A stretch of DNA of 64,000 nt from Gordonia neofelifaecis NRRL B-59395 (GCF_000192435.1 NZ_AEUD01000005.1:186001-250000); one strand, 5' to 3'; shown: positions 1 through 9,066, counted from the first letter of the stretch. Numbers and translations are program-made. The notes: generated from the letters alone by a model not told the origin.

Positions 1-606
1 GTCGAGCAGACCGGGCCCGGCGCGTCACGCAACCGGCTGCAGACCACCACGCTGCTGCGCGGGATCACCGAGGGCGGATACGACGCCGCGTTCGGCGGTG
101 CGCGCCGAGACGAGGAGAAGGCGCGCGCGAAGGAGCGGATCTTCAGCTTCCGCGATGAGTTCGGACAGTGGGATCCGAAGAGCCAGCGGCCCGAGCTCTG
201 GAATCTGTACAACGGCAGACACCGCAAGGGCGAGCACATCCGCGTGTTCCCGATCAGCAACTGGACCGAGCTCGACATCTGGCAGTACATCGCCGACGAG
301 GACATCGAGCTGCCGAGCATCTACTACGCGCACCGCCGCCAGGTGATCCCGCGCGACGGCATGCTGCTCGCCGACAACCGATTCCTGGAACGACTGCCCG
401 GCGAGGAGTCGTACGAGGAACTCGTCCGATTCCGCACCGTCGGCGACGCCACGTGCACCGGTTGCGTCGAATCGGCGGCGACGACCGTCGACGACGTCAT
501 CGCGGAAGTCGCGGCCACCCGCGTCACCGAACGCGGCGCCACCCGCGCCGACGACCGGATCTCCGAGGCCGGAATGGAAGATCGTAAGAAAGAGGGCTAC
601 TTCTGA
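1..606 (+). CDS. cysD: Sulfate adenylyltransferase subunit 2 (CysD), 3' part
   Basis: This is the C-terminal 201 residues of CysD; the start lies before the window. CysD is the ATP-PPi-lyase subunit that makes adenosine 5'-phosphosulfate from ATP and sulfate, working in a complex with the GTPase CysN in assimilatory sulfate reduction. The visible part carries family-typical segments: GGARRDEEKARAKER (about residues 32-46 of the visible part), then FSFRDEFGQWDPKSQRPELWN, then VFPISNWTELDIWQYI. The stop TGA shares one base with the ATG of cysNC (TGATG), so the two are translationally coupled. Identification is firm; nothing upstream can be judged. Confidence 0.95.
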   Translation, partial: VEQTGPGASRNRLQTTTLLRGITEGGYDAAFGGARRDEEKARAKERIFSFRDEFGQWDPKSQRPELWNLYNGRHRKGEHIRVFPISNWTELDIWQYIADEDIELPSIYYAHRRQVIPRDGMLLADNRFLERLPGEESYEELVRFRTVGDATCTGCVESAATTVDDVIAEVAATRVTERGATRADDRISEAGMEDRKKEGYF

Positions 607-2456
607 TGTCGCAACTACTTCGCATCGCCACCGCGGGCAGCGTCGACGACGGGAAGTCGACCCTTATCGGCCGGCTGCTGTTCGACTCCAAGTCGATCTT
701 CGAGGACCAGCTGGCCGCCGTCGAGCAGACCAGTATCGCGCGCGGCGGCGAGGGCGCCGATCTCGCTCTGCTGACGGACGGGCTGCGCGCCGAACGGGAA
801 CAGGGCATCACCATCGACGTCGCGCACCGCTACTTCGCCACTCCGAAGCGGAAGTTCATCATCGCCGACACGCCCGGCCACGCGCAGTACACCCGGAACA
901 TGGTCACCGGCGCGTCCACCGCGGATCTCGCGCTCATCCTGATCGACGCGCGGAACGGACTCGTCGAGCAGACGCGCAGGCACGCGTTCATCGCGAGTCT
1001 GCTGGGCATCCCGCATCTGGTGGTCTGTATCAACAAGATGGACCTCGTCGACTGGTCGAAGGATCGCTACGACGAGATCTGCGACGAGTTCAAGCAGTTC
1101 GCTGCCAAGCTCAACGTCGGCGATCTCTCCTTCGTCCCGGTGTCGGCGTTGCTGGGCGACAACGTGGTCGACAAGACCGGCAGCATGCCGTGGTACGAGG
1201 GCGGTTCGCTGCTGCACCATCTCGAAGAGGTGCACGTCGCGTCGGATCAGAACCTGATCGACGCGCGACTGCCGATCCAGTACGTCATTCGGCCGAAGTC
1301 GAGTCGGACGCGCGAACTCCACGACCACCGCGCCTACGCGGGCACCGTCGCGAGCGGCTCGTTCAAGAAGGGCGACGAGGTGGTCGTGCTGCCGTCCGGG
1401 TTCTCGACGCGGGTCAAGGCGGTGTGGGGGCCGGGCGGCCGGAAGCTGGACGAGGCGTTCGCCTCCGCGGCGGTGTCGGTGGAACTCGAGGACGACATCG
1501 ACATCAGCCGCGGCGACATGCTGTGCCGCCCGCAGAACCGGGCCGACGTGGGCCATCGCGTGAACGCGCTGGTCTGCTGGTTCTCCGATCGTTCGCAGCT
1601 GCGCGATGGCGGCCGGTACATCGTGCGGCAGGCCACCCGTGAGACGAAAGCAGTGGTCAGCGAGCTGTCGTACCGGCTCGACGTGAACACCCTGCATCGG
1701 GACGAGAAGGCCCAGACGCTGGGACTGAACGAGATCGGCCGGCTCGCGCTGCGCACGCAGCAGCCGTTGCTGTTCGATCCCTACCGGACCAATCGCGTCA
1801 CCGGCAGCTTCATCCTGATCGACGAGGTCACCAACGACACCGTCGCCGCCGGCATGATCACCGGCCCTGCCGTCGAGGAGTCCACGGTGGTGTGGCATGA
1901 GCCGACGGTACGCCGGTCGGATCGCGCCACTCGCGGACAGACGGTCTGGCTCACCGGGCTGTCGGGGTCGGGCAAGTCGACGGTCGCGGTGGAGGTCGAG
2001 CGCAGACTCGTCGCTTCGGGAACGCCCGCCTACCTGCTCGACGGCGACAATCTCCGCCTCGGACTGAACTCGGATCTCGGGTTCACCTCGACGGACCGCG
2101 CCGAGAACGTGCGCCGGGTCGGCGAGGTCGCGAAGATCCTCGCCGATGCCGGTGTGGTGGCCGTGGTGTCACTGATCAGCCCGTACCGCGCGGACCGCGA
2201 TGCGGTGCGCGCCGTGCACGCGGACGCCGATCTCGGCTTCACCGAGGTCCACGTCGACACGCCCATCGACGTCTGCCGGTCACGCGATCCCAAGAAGCTG
2301 TACCAGCGCGCCGACGCGGGGGAGATCCACGGCTTCACCGGCGTGGACGACCCGTACGAGGTGCCGCTCGACCCTGAGTTGCGGCTCGCCGGAGCCGACG
2401 AGTCGCCCGGCGACCTCGCCGGTCGCATCGTCGACCACGTGCTGGCGGCGCGATGA
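606..2456 (+). CDS. cysNC: Bifunctional sulfate adenylyltransferase GTPase subunit / APS kinase (CysN-CysC fusion)
   Basis: A 616-residue fusion. The N-terminal CysN half is a translation-factor-type GTPase that energises sulfate adenylylation: P-loop GSVDDGKS at residues 11-18, DTPGH near 92, NKMD near 144. The C-terminal CysC half is adenylylsulfate kinase, which turns APS into PAPS; its P-loop GLSGSGKS lies near residues 450-457, followed by the LDGDNLR segment. The fused form of about 614-616 residues is the arrangement known from M. tuberculosis. It overlaps cysD by one base and the following MFS gene by four (ATGA), so all three are probably cotranscribed. Confidence 0.96.
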   Translation: MSQLLRIATAGSVDDGKSTLIGRLLFDSKSIFEDQLAAVEQTSIARGGEGADLALLTDGLRAEREQGITIDVAHRYFATPKRKFIIADTPGHAQYTRNMVTGASTADLALILIDARNGLVEQTRRHAFIASLLGIPHLVVCINKMDLVDWSKDRYDEICDEFKQFAAKLNVGDLSFVPVSALLGDNVVDKTGSMPWYEGGSLLHHLEEVHVASDQNLIDARLPIQYVIRPKSSRTRELHDHRAYAGTVASGSFKKGDEVVVLPSGFSTRVKAVWGPGGRKLDEAFASAAVSVELEDDIDISRGDMLCRPQNRADVGHRVNALVCWFSDRSQLRDGGRYIVRQATRETKAVVSELSYRLDVNTLHRDEKAQTLGLNEIGRLALRTQQPLLFDPYRTNRVTGSFILIDEVTNDTVAAGMITGPAVEESTVVWHEPTVRRSDRATRGQTVWLTGLSGSGKSTVAVEVERRLVASGTPAYLLDGDNLRLGLNSDLGFTSTDRAENVRRVGEVAKILADAGVVAVVSLISPYRADRDAVRAVHADADLGFTEVHVDTPIDVCRSRDPKKLYQRADAGEIHGFTGVDDPYEVPLDPELRLAGADESPGDLAGRIVDHVLAAR

Positions 2457-3949
2457 TCGCTTCCGGCCGCATCACCGGCCGGGCACGCGTGGTCGTCCTC
2501 GTGGTGATGGTCGCACTGGTGACGGAGATCGTCACCTTCGAGTACTCGCTCGTCGGTCCGGCGTTACCGGAGATCGGTGCAGCCTTCGGCACCGACCAGT
2601 CCGGTCTCGTGGTGACCGCGACGATGCTGATCGCGGGCATCTCCGCGCCGGTGCTGTCGAAACTCGCCGACATCCACGGGAAGAAGCGACTCCTGCTGTG
2701 CGGTGCGGGGAGTTTCATGGTCGGGTCTCTGATCTGCGCGCTGGCCCCGAACTTCCCGGCGCTGCTTCTCGGCCGTGGACTGCAGGGGGCGGCGGTGGTC
2801 GGCGTCGTGGTCAGCATCGGCCTGATGCGGGATCTCCTTCCGCCGAGTCAGGTGCCGATCGCGCTCGGTGCAATGGGCGTGGGCACCGGAACCGGCGCGG
2901 TCCTCGGACCACTGCTCGGTGGCTGGCTGATCGACTCGTACGGATTCCGGGCGTGCTTCTGGTTCCTGCTGGGATACATGGCGTTGGCAGCGCTGTTGGT
3001 CCTCGTCGTCGTGCCGGAGAGCCCGGTCCGGGCGTCGCATCGACTCGACGTACCGGGGGCGCTGCTCGTCGGGCTCGGGGTCGGCGCCGTGATCGTGGCG
3101 TCGGTTGAGCCGTCGGTGAGGTGGCCGGCCATCGCGTGCGCCGCGGTGCTGCTCGGTGCCTTCGTCGCCGTGGAGCGACGGACCGCGGAACCGCTCATCT
3201 CGCTGGATCTGCTCGCCACCCCCGCGATGCGGTCGCTGCTGATGCTCGGAGCCTGCGTCGGCGCGATCAACGCGGCCACCGGTGTGCTGTTTCCTCAGCT
3301 GTTGCGCATGCCGTTGACCGACGGTGGCCTCCTCTTCGATGCGGGCCAGTACGCCCTCTACTTCGGGCTCGCGCAGGGGCTGGTCGGTTGTGCGTGCGGC
3401 TTTGTGGGCGGCTGGCTGAGCAGGCGATATGCACCGCGCGCGGGCATGCTTCTGGCGATCTCGGCTCTGACGCTCGCAGTCGGTCTCAGCGCCGCCGGGC
3501 TCGTCGACTCGAGACCGGCGGTGGTTCTCGTCGGCGTGCTGATGGGCATCGGTACCGGAAGCTACTTCTCGTCGAGTGCGAATCTGGTGGTCGACTCCGT
3601 GCCGGCGAACGTGCAGAGCGTCAGCCAGTCGATGAAGAACACGACGGAGGCGATGTTCGGCGCCACCGTCTCAGCCGTCGTCGGGGCCGTCATCGCCTCG
3701 CACGTCGTGACCGGCGTCGCGGGCCGGGCCATCGACCCAGCCGGATTCACCGTGGCGTTCGTGCTGTGTGCGGTGATCGCTGTGGTCGGCCTCGCGATCA
3801 CCGTCTTCATGCGAGCGGGTCGGGCTCCTGCGCGTGGCGGCTCGACCGCAGGCACTGCTGATGAGCCCACCGATGACGACCATCCGGTCGCCGTCTTTCC
3901 GACCGAGGTCCCGATGGGGACCGAGAAAGGCCTGACCAGTGACGACTGA
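2453..3949 (+). CDS. MFS transporter, DHA2-like drug:H+ antiporter family
   Basis: A 498-residue polytopic membrane protein with roughly 12-14 hydrophobic segments. It shows the MFS loop 2-3 motif (LADIHGKKRLLL, about residues 70-81) and the helix-5 motif C-like GAVLGPLLGGWL stretch near 150. These features fit the DHA2 exporter group, but the substrate cannot be read from the sequence. The start ATG overlaps the cysNC stop (ATGA). The C-terminal 50 residues are hydrophilic and acidic. Its coupling to sulfur assimilation genes could mean export of a sulfur compound, but that is only a guess from position. Confidence 0.85.
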   Translation: MIASGRITGRARVVVLVVMVALVTEIVTFEYSLVGPALPEIGAAFGTDQSGLVVTATMLIAGISAPVLSKLADIHGKKRLLLCGAGSFMVGSLICALAPNFPALLLGRGLQGAAVVGVVVSIGLMRDLLPPSQVPIALGAMGVGTGTGAVLGPLLGGWLIDSYGFRACFWFLLGYMALAALLVLVVVPESPVRASHRLDVPGALLVGLGVGAVIVASVEPSVRWPAIACAAVLLGAFVAVERRTAEPLISLDLLATPAMRSLLMLGACVGAINAATGVLFPQLLRMPLTDGGLLFDAGQYALYFGLAQGLVGCACGFVGGWLSRRYAPRAGMLLAISALTLAVGLSAAGLVDSRPAVVLVGVLMGIGTGSYFSSSANLVVDSVPANVQSVSQSMKNTTEAMFGATVSAVVGAVIASHVVTGVAGRAIDPAGFTVAFVLCAVIAVVGLAITVFMRAGRAPARGGSTAGTADEPTDDDHPVAVFPTEVPMGTEKGLTSDD

Positions 3950-4298
3950 TTCTCCCAATGTCCAGATCGCTCGTGCCTATCTGGACTCCCTGCTGAGTCA
4001 TCGCACCGACGACGTGCGTCTGGCACCCGATGCCAAGCGGTTCGAGAACGGCGAGGACTGCGGATGGTCACGCGAGGCGATCCTCGAGTCGCTGCGCACC
4101 GGCGAGCAGTACCTGCCGCTCCGCACCATTCGCGAGCTGCGGTTCGCCGAATGGGACGACAACGTCACCGCGCACTATCAGCTGGACCTGGATCTCGGCG
4201 GGGAGCGTCTCGCGACGTCGTCGATCGCCGAGCACTTCGTCGTCAGGGGCGGCGAGATCCACGCGATCACCGTCGTCTTCGAACCAGTGATGGGTTGA
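3939..4298 (+). CDS. NTF2-fold (SnoaL-like) protein, function unknown
   Basis: A 119-residue soluble protein read from a GTG that overlaps the end of the MFS gene by 11 bases. The pattern of an N-terminal helix (IARAYLDSLL), a central helix and C-terminal beta strands ending VVRGGEIHAITVVFEP resembles the NTF2/SnoaL-like fold, a scaffold used by small isomerases, cyclases and binding proteins. No catalytic signature is decisive. It is followed 18 bases later by a second protein of the same fold, so the two may form a heteromer or be an old duplication. Confidence 0.65.
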   Translation: MTTDSPNVQIARAYLDSLLSHRTDDVRLAPDAKRFENGEDCGWSREAILESLRTGEQYLPLRTIRELRFAEWDDNVTAHYQLDLDLGGERLATSSIAEHFVVRGGEIHAITVVFEPVMG

Positions 4299-4316
4299 GT
4301 CGAGGGGATTGACGAC

Positions 4317-4781
4317 ATGACCGTGGGACATTGGGCGATCAGCAACCTGATCGCGATGTACGCCGAGCGCATCGACTCCGGCGACTTCGCAGGCGTCGGC
4401 GAGTTGTTCGCCGACGCGCGGATCACATCCGACGCGGGCAGCGAGGTGACGGGTGCAGACCAAGTGCGCGCCATGTACGAGAGGTGGACGCGCCGCTATC
4501 CGGACGATCGATATCCCGACACCGGGACTCCACGGACCAAGCACCTGACGACGAATCTGCGGATCGAGGTCGACGAGGCCGCGGGCGAGGGGACCTGTCA
4601 TTCATACTTCACGGTGCTGCAGTCGACTCCGGAACTGCCGCTGCAGCCGATCATCACCGGCCGGTACCGCGACACGTTCCGCCGGGACGGCGACGTCTGG
4701 CGGTTCGCCTCGAGACATATGATCACCGATTATCTCGGTGACCTCAGCGGGCACCTGATGGAGAGTCTCACCGAGCAGTAG
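4317..4781 (+). CDS. Nuclear transport factor 2 family protein (SnoaL-like), function unknown
   Basis: A 154-residue protein with the NTF2-like layout: helix ISNLIAMYAERIDSGDFAGVGELFAD, then TKHLTTNLRIEVD and the strand run GRYRDTFRRDGDVWRFASRHMITDYLGD that is typical of SnoaL-4-type domains. Members include hydroxylating-dioxygenase-like small subunits and uncharacterised polyketide or steroid enzymes; no substrate can be assigned. It starts at ATG and probably shares a transcript with the preceding gene. Its TAG stop sits inside the first copy of a 15-bp tandem repeat (4775-4819). Confidence 0.7.
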   Translation: MTVGHWAISNLIAMYAERIDSGDFAGVGELFADARITSDAGSEVTGADQVRAMYERWTRRYPDDRYPDTGTPRTKHLTTNLRIEVDEAAGEGTCHSYFTVLQSTPELPLQPIITGRYRDTFRRDGDVWRFASRHMITDYLGDLSGHLMESLTEQ

Positions 4782-4819
4782 GTGTCGGCGCAGTAGGTGT
4801 CGGCGCAGTAGGTGTCGGC
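4775..4819 (+). repeat. Three perfect 15-bp tandem repeats carrying in-frame stop codons
   Basis: The unit GCAGTAGGTGTCGGC occurs three times without mismatch at 4775-4789, 4790-4804 and 4805-4819. The first copy contains the TAG stop of the preceding NTF2-like gene. Because the unit is a multiple of three, the TAG recurs in frame at 4794 and 4809, giving three consecutive in-frame stops. It looks like recent slippage duplication of the 3' end of the gene. Confidence 0.95.
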
Positions 4820-4904
4820 GACGGATTCCGAGTTCTCCACACTCGCCGGTCGACGGCGATGTCCGGCCTGCCGAATGTCGTGATGGTCGCGGATCCTTGG
4901 CCGC

Positions 4905-5306
4905 ATGGGGGAACAAGAAGCAGGCGACCGCCGGGACCGGCGGCGGCTCATCGGCCGGATCGGCGAGGATCTCGCGGCGGAGTACGTCGCCGGCCTCGGC
5001 TGGCAGATTCTGGCGCGTAACTGGCGGACGCGGAACGGCGAACTCGATCTGATCGGCGCGGACGGCGACACGCTGGTGGTCGTGGAGGTGAAGACTCGGG
5101 CGAGTCGGACCTTCGCCGATCCACTCGGGGCGGTGACGCCGCAGAAGCTACGGCGGATGCGCCTGCTCGCGAGGCAATGGCTCGCACAGCAGGAGCGGTT
5201 CTGGGAGTCGATCCGGTTCGACGTGGTGTCGGTCCAGCTCGATGTCACCGACCCCGAGGATCTGGCACGCGCCACCTGGTGGCATCACGTCGGCGTCTGC
5301 GAGTAG
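4905..5306 (+). CDS. yraN: YraN family protein (UPF0102), predicted nuclease-fold
   Basis: A 133-residue protein of the UPF0102/YraN family, which has a restriction-endonuclease-like fold. The core is visible as GRIGEDLAAEYVAGLGW, then RTRNGELDLIGADGDTLVVVEVKTR, containing the E-x-D ... E-V-K catalytic-type residues, then an AVTPQKLRRM segment. The role is not established; in many actinobacteria it lies next to the ComM-like ATPase and dprA, as it does here, suggesting a shared DNA-processing function. The stop is five bases before the GTG of the next gene. Confidence 0.92.
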   Translation: MGEQEAGDRRDRRRLIGRIGEDLAAEYVAGLGWQILARNWRTRNGELDLIGADGDTLVVVEVKTRASRTFADPLGAVTPQKLRRMRLLARQWLAQQERFWESIRFDVVSVQLDVTDPEDLARATWWHHVGVCE

Positions 5307-5311
5307 CAGCG

Positions 5312-6829
5312 GTGTCCGGGCTGGGGAGAGTGCACTCGGTGGGTCTCAACGCCTTCGCCGCCGACGTGATCGAGATTCAGGCGAATATCAGCTCGGGCCT
5401 GCCCGGGGTCACCATCAGCGGCAACGTCGACGGCTCGTTGCGAGAGGCGAAAGAGCGGGTGCGGGCCGCGATCGCCAACAGTGACCTGCAGTTTCCGGCG
5501 ACCAAGGTCACGATCGCGCTCGCTCCGGCGAGCCTGCCGAAGGTCGGGCCGGGCTTCGATCTGCCGATGGCGGTCGCCGTTCTCGTCGCGGCCAAGAAGG
5601 TCTCGACGGCCCGCCTCGACGGAACGGTAATGGTCGGTGAACTCGCCCTCGACGGACGGCTGCGCGCGGTCCGCGGCGTGCTGCCGCTGTTGTTGGCGGC
5701 GCGGGACGCCGGATTCGCGCGGGCGGTGGTACCGCTCGGCAACGTCGCCGAGGCCACATTGGTCTCGGGGGTGGCGGTCGGCGGAGCGAGTTCGCTGTCG
5801 GACGTGCTGAGCTGGATGGCGGGCGACCTGGTCCTCGACACGGTCGACGGCGACGCCGAGGAGACCGAGGCTCGCGCAGTCCCGGACATGGCCGACGTCG
5901 CCGGTCAGGCCGCGGCGCGCCGCGCACTCGAGATCGCGGCCGCCGGAGCCCATCACCTGCTGATGACCGGTCCGCCGGGAATCGGCAAGACGATGCTCGC
6001 CAGCCGATTGCCGGGCATTCTGCCGCCGCTCCGCATCGAGGAGTCGCTCGAAGTGACGGCGATCCACTCGATTGCGGGGACGCTGCCCGAGCACCATCCC
6101 CTCATCACGTCCCCACCGTTCGTGGCGCCGCACCACAGCGCGGGGATCACCGCACTGCTCGGCGGCGGATCGGGAATGGCGAGGCCGGGCTCGGTATCGC
6201 GCGCCCACCGCGGAGTGTTGTTCCTCGACGAATGCGCGGAGATGGGCGCGAAGGTGCTGGACTCTCTGCGTCAACCGCTCGAGGAGGGCGAGGTGCGGAT
6301 CTCCCGCCGCGACGGGACCGCCGTGTACCCGGCCCGATTCCAGCTCGTGCTGGCGGCCAACCCGTGCCCGTGCGCGCCCGCACACGACGTCGACTGCGTC
6401 TGCACCTCGATCCAGCGCCGTCGCTACCTCGGCAAGCTGTCGGGACCGCTGATGGACCGGATCGATCTCCGAGTCCGGATGGAACCGCCGTCCGACGGCA
6501 CGCTCATGACGGAACCGGGCGAGTCGACCGAGACGATGGCCGCTCGCGTCGCGGCCGCCCGGGCCGCGGCTCAGGAGCGCTGGCAGTCGGACGGATGGCT
6601 CACCAACTCGGAGGTTCCGGGCAGCGCTCTCCGGCAGCGCTACCGGCCGACAGCCGCCGGACTGCGGCGGATAGAACAGGCGCTGCGCTTGGGACGGATC
6701 ACCGCGCGTGGTGCCGATCGCGCACTCCGGGTCGCCTGGAGTCTTGCGGATCTGCGTGGCGCCGACCGGCCCGACGAGGACGACGTCGTCGCGGCGCTCA
6801 TGTACCGAGATCGAGGAGGGCATCTGTGA
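5312..6829 (+). CDS. YifB/ComM family Mg-chelatase-like AAA ATPase
   Basis: A 505-residue protein started here at GTG 5312, because VSGLGRVHSVGLNAFAADVI matches the usual N-terminus of the family; an in-frame ATG at 5177 lies inside yraN and is unlikely. Layout: N-terminal ChlI-type domain (GLPGVTISGN, residues about 30-39), AAA ATPase with Walker A GPPGIGKT at 220-227 and Walker B VLFLDE near 305, a Cys-rich insert (NPCPCAPAHDVDCVC) and a C-terminal Mg-chelatase-like domain. ComM is known as a branch-migration helicase promoting integration of transforming DNA. It overlaps dprA by four bases (GTGA). Confidence 0.93.
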   Translation: MSGLGRVHSVGLNAFAADVIEIQANISSGLPGVTISGNVDGSLREAKERVRAAIANSDLQFPATKVTIALAPASLPKVGPGFDLPMAVAVLVAAKKVSTARLDGTVMVGELALDGRLRAVRGVLPLLLAARDAGFARAVVPLGNVAEATLVSGVAVGGASSLSDVLSWMAGDLVLDTVDGDAEETEARAVPDMADVAGQAAARRALEIAAAGAHHLLMTGPPGIGKTMLASRLPGILPPLRIEESLEVTAIHSIAGTLPEHHPLITSPPFVAPHHSAGITALLGGGSGMARPGSVSRAHRGVLFLDECAEMGAKVLDSLRQPLEEGEVRISRRDGTAVYPARFQLVLAANPCPCAPAHDVDCVCTSIQRRRYLGKLSGPLMDRIDLRVRMEPPSDGTLMTEPGESTETMAARVAAARAAAQERWQSDGWLTNSEVPGSALRQRYRPTAAGLRRIEQALRLGRITARGADRALRVAWSLADLRGADRPDEDDVVAALMYRDRGGHL

Positions 6830-7950
6830 ACGACGACGTGAGGCGGGCCTGGGCGTACCTGGCGGCGGTCGCCGAGCCGCCCTGCACACCGCTGATCGGT
6901 CTGGTCGACGATCTCGGCCCGGTCGAGGCGGCGAACGCGATCCGGTCCCGATCGGTGCCGAGCGCCCATCGAGGAGTCTTGCGGCACACCGAGGCTCGCG
7001 CTGCCACCGATACGTCCGGGCCGGATCTCGACACCTGTGATCGACTCGGCGCGCGGCTGGTGACCCGCGACGACCCGGACTGGCCTGCGTGGCAGCTGCT
7101 GTCGCTCGACCGTGCGTCGACCGCGGCGCGCGGAGGCGCGCCGCTGGCGCTCTGGGCCCGCGGGCCGGTACCGCTGCCTGCCGTCGCCGAGCGGTCGGTG
7201 GCGCTGGTGGGATCGCGCGCGGCGTCGTCGTACGGCGACTACGTCGCGGGGATGATGGCCGGTGACCTGGTCGCCGACGGGTGGACCGTGGTCTCCGGAG
7301 GAGCGTACGGAATCGACGGCGCCGCACACCGCAGCGCACTCGCCGCCGGTGGCCGGACGGCCGCTGTGCTCGCCTGCGGGATCGACCGGGACTATCCCGC
7401 GGGGCACGCACAGCTGCTGCGCGAGATCGGGGAGCGCGGTGCGGTGCTGACCGAGTATCCGCCCGGAACGACGGCGGCGAAGCACCGGTTTCTGACGCGC
7501 AACCGGTTGGTGGCGGCGTTGTCGTCTGCGGTGGTGGTCGTCGAAGCGGGGCGACGGTCGGGGGCGGCCAACACCGCGGCGTGGGCCAAGCGCATCGGAC
7601 GTCCGCTGGGCGCGGTTCCCGGAGCGGTGACGAGTGCGACCTCGGTGGGTGCGAACGCGATGATCGCCGACGGGGACGCCGTCCTGGTGGTCGACGCCGC
7701 CGCGGCGGTCGCGCTCGCCGCGCCGGACGGCCATGACCTCAAACCGGAGTCCAGGAGCACCGCGATCGACGGGCTGCCCCGCGATCAGACGCTGGTGCTC
7801 GAGGCGCTGCCCGCCCGCGGCGGCCTCACCGTCGACGAGATCGCACTGGTCAGCGGCGTCCGGGTCGCGGACGTACTGCGCGCGCTGGCCGGTCTCGATC
7901 TGGCGGGACTGGTGGACGGTTCGCAGGGCACCTGGCAGCTGGTGCGGTGA
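6826..7950 (+). CDS. dprA: DNA processing protein DprA
   Basis: A 374-residue DprA/Smf protein, which loads RecA onto incoming single-stranded DNA during transformation; its role in actinobacteria is less clear. The start is GTG 6826, preceded by GAGGAGGG at a good distance and overlapping the ComM-like gene. The Rossmann-like core is clear: SVALVGSRAASSYG, VVSGGAYGIDGAAHRSAL, VLACGIDRDYP, and RFLTRNRLVAALSSAVVVVEAG. The C-terminal stretch (about 305-374) fits a winged-helix domain. YraN, ComM-like and DprA together form a compact competence-type operon. Confidence 0.94.
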   Translation: MNDDVRRAWAYLAAVAEPPCTPLIGLVDDLGPVEAANAIRSRSVPSAHRGVLRHTEARAATDTSGPDLDTCDRLGARLVTRDDPDWPAWQLLSLDRASTAARGGAPLALWARGPVPLPAVAERSVALVGSRAASSYGDYVAGMMAGDLVADGWTVVSGGAYGIDGAAHRSALAAGGRTAAVLACGIDRDYPAGHAQLLREIGERGAVLTEYPPGTTAAKHRFLTRNRLVAALSSAVVVVEAGRRSGAANTAAWAKRIGRPLGAVPGAVTSATSVGANAMIADGDAVLVVDAAAAVALAAPDGHDLKPESRSTAIDGLPRDQTLVLEALPARGGLTVDEIALVSGVRVADVLRALAGLDLAGLVDGSQGTWQLVR

Positions 7951-7969
7951 CGCGGCGGCGCCGACCACT

Positions 7970-7988
7970 GCCTGTTAGCCTGACCTAA
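7970..7988 (-). promoter_or_regulatory. Putative IdeR/DtxR iron box
   Basis: Read on the minus strand, the 19 bases begin TTAGGTCAGGCTAAC, matching 14 of the first 15 positions of the IdeR/DtxR consensus TTAGGTTAGGCTAACCTAA; the last four positions do not match. It lies 33 bases before the GTG... region's start codon of the siderophore-interacting protein (ATG-type start at 8021), a natural place for iron-dependent repression. Confidence 0.65.
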
Positions 7989-8020
7989 GGAACGTATTCA
8001 CGGCCCGACGAGGAGATCAC

Positions 8021-8881
8021 GTGGCGAAGCGGCTGAACACCATGGCAGTGCTGCGGACTGAGCGTTTGACGCCGCACATGATTCGGGTCTGGTTGGGCGG
8101 CAACGGTTTCGACGACTTTCAGCCGGTCGGCGGCGATGGTACACCGGAGCGTCCCGACACCGACATGTACGTGAAGTTCGTCTTCGCCCCCGAGGGCGTC
8201 GTATACCCGCAGCCGCTGGACGTCGAGGCGATCCGCGAGAGCTTCCCGCCCGATCAACAGCCGGTGCTCCGCACCTACACCGTGCGCCGCTACGACCCGG
8301 TGGCCCGGGAGATCGCGGTCGACTTCGTGGTGCACGGCGACGAGGGCGTCGCCGGACCGTGGGCGCGCGACGTGCAGCCGGGGGAGACCATCAGCTTCCT
8401 CGGACCGGGAAGCGGCTACCGGCCTGATCCGGCGGCGCCATGGCACCTGCTGGTGTCCGACGAAGCCGGACTTCCCGCGCTCTCCGCCGCGCTGGAAGCG
8501 CTGCCCGACGACGCCGTGGCGAAGGTGTTCATCGAAGTCGCCGGACCGGAGGACGAACTCGTCCTGACCGCGCCCGCGGGCGCGGAGATCTCCTGGATTC
8601 ATCGCGGTGCCGGGCCGAACGAGGCGCCGGAGAATGCCGCCGGGGACAACGCGCCGCTCATCGCGGCGGTCAGGGCCGCGGAGTGGCCGGACGGCGAGCC
8701 CCACGTGTTCATCCATGGCGAGGCCCAGGCCGTGATGAAGAACCTCCGCGGATACGTACGCAAGGAGCGCGGCGTGAGCGCGAAGCGTGCGTCGTCGATC
8801 TCGGGCTACTGGCGGCGCGGTCGTACCGAAGAGGGCTTCCGGCAGTGGAAGGCGGACCTCCGCAAGGCCGAGGCGGGCTAG
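8021..8881 (+). CDS. Siderophore-interacting protein (FAD-binding ferric-siderophore reductase)
   Basis: A 286-residue protein of the SIP (ViuB-like) family, cytoplasmic flavoproteins that reduce ferric siderophores to release iron. The FAD-binding motif RTYTVRRY lies near residues 87-94; the NAD(P)H-binding half follows (WHLLVSDEAGLPALSAALEAL), and the C-terminal helix region KRASSISGYWRRGRTEEG is a family hallmark. Length fits the family (about 280). The gene is transcribed alone after dprA and is preceded by a putative IdeR box at 7970-7988. M. tuberculosis carries a viuB-type gene beside dprA as well. Confidence 0.92.
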   Translation: MAKRLNTMAVLRTERLTPHMIRVWLGGNGFDDFQPVGGDGTPERPDTDMYVKFVFAPEGVVYPQPLDVEAIRESFPPDQQPVLRTYTVRRYDPVAREIAVDFVVHGDEGVAGPWARDVQPGETISFLGPGSGYRPDPAAPWHLLVSDEAGLPALSAALEALPDDAVAKVFIEVAGPEDELVLTAPAGAEISWIHRGAGPNEAPENAAGDNAPLIAAVRAAEWPDGEPHVFIHGEAQAVMKNLRGYVRKERGVSAKRASSISGYWRRGRTEEGFRQWKADLRKAEAG

Positions 8882-9066
8882 GTCCGCGGTTCCTGGGTAG
8901 CGCACCCGGGGTACGGGCGACACGGGTTGCTTCCGGGGCATGGGGCCGGAGGAGCAGTCGGCCGGTGGCCGGTGGTGCGGTAGATCTCGAGAACTGCTGA
9001 GCCGCGGAGCGACAGTCTCTTCGGCTGTCTCGGTGGTTCTTAGGCGGCGGTCTTTCGCACGACGGC

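Noticed and set aside
4775-4819. Tandem repeat considered as the start of a CRISPR array
   Set aside because: Units are contiguous without spacers and part of them is coding.
8882-9066. Gap between the SIP and MFS genes searched for a tRNA or small RNA
   Set aside because: No cloverleaf or terminator-bounded RNA structure was recognised.
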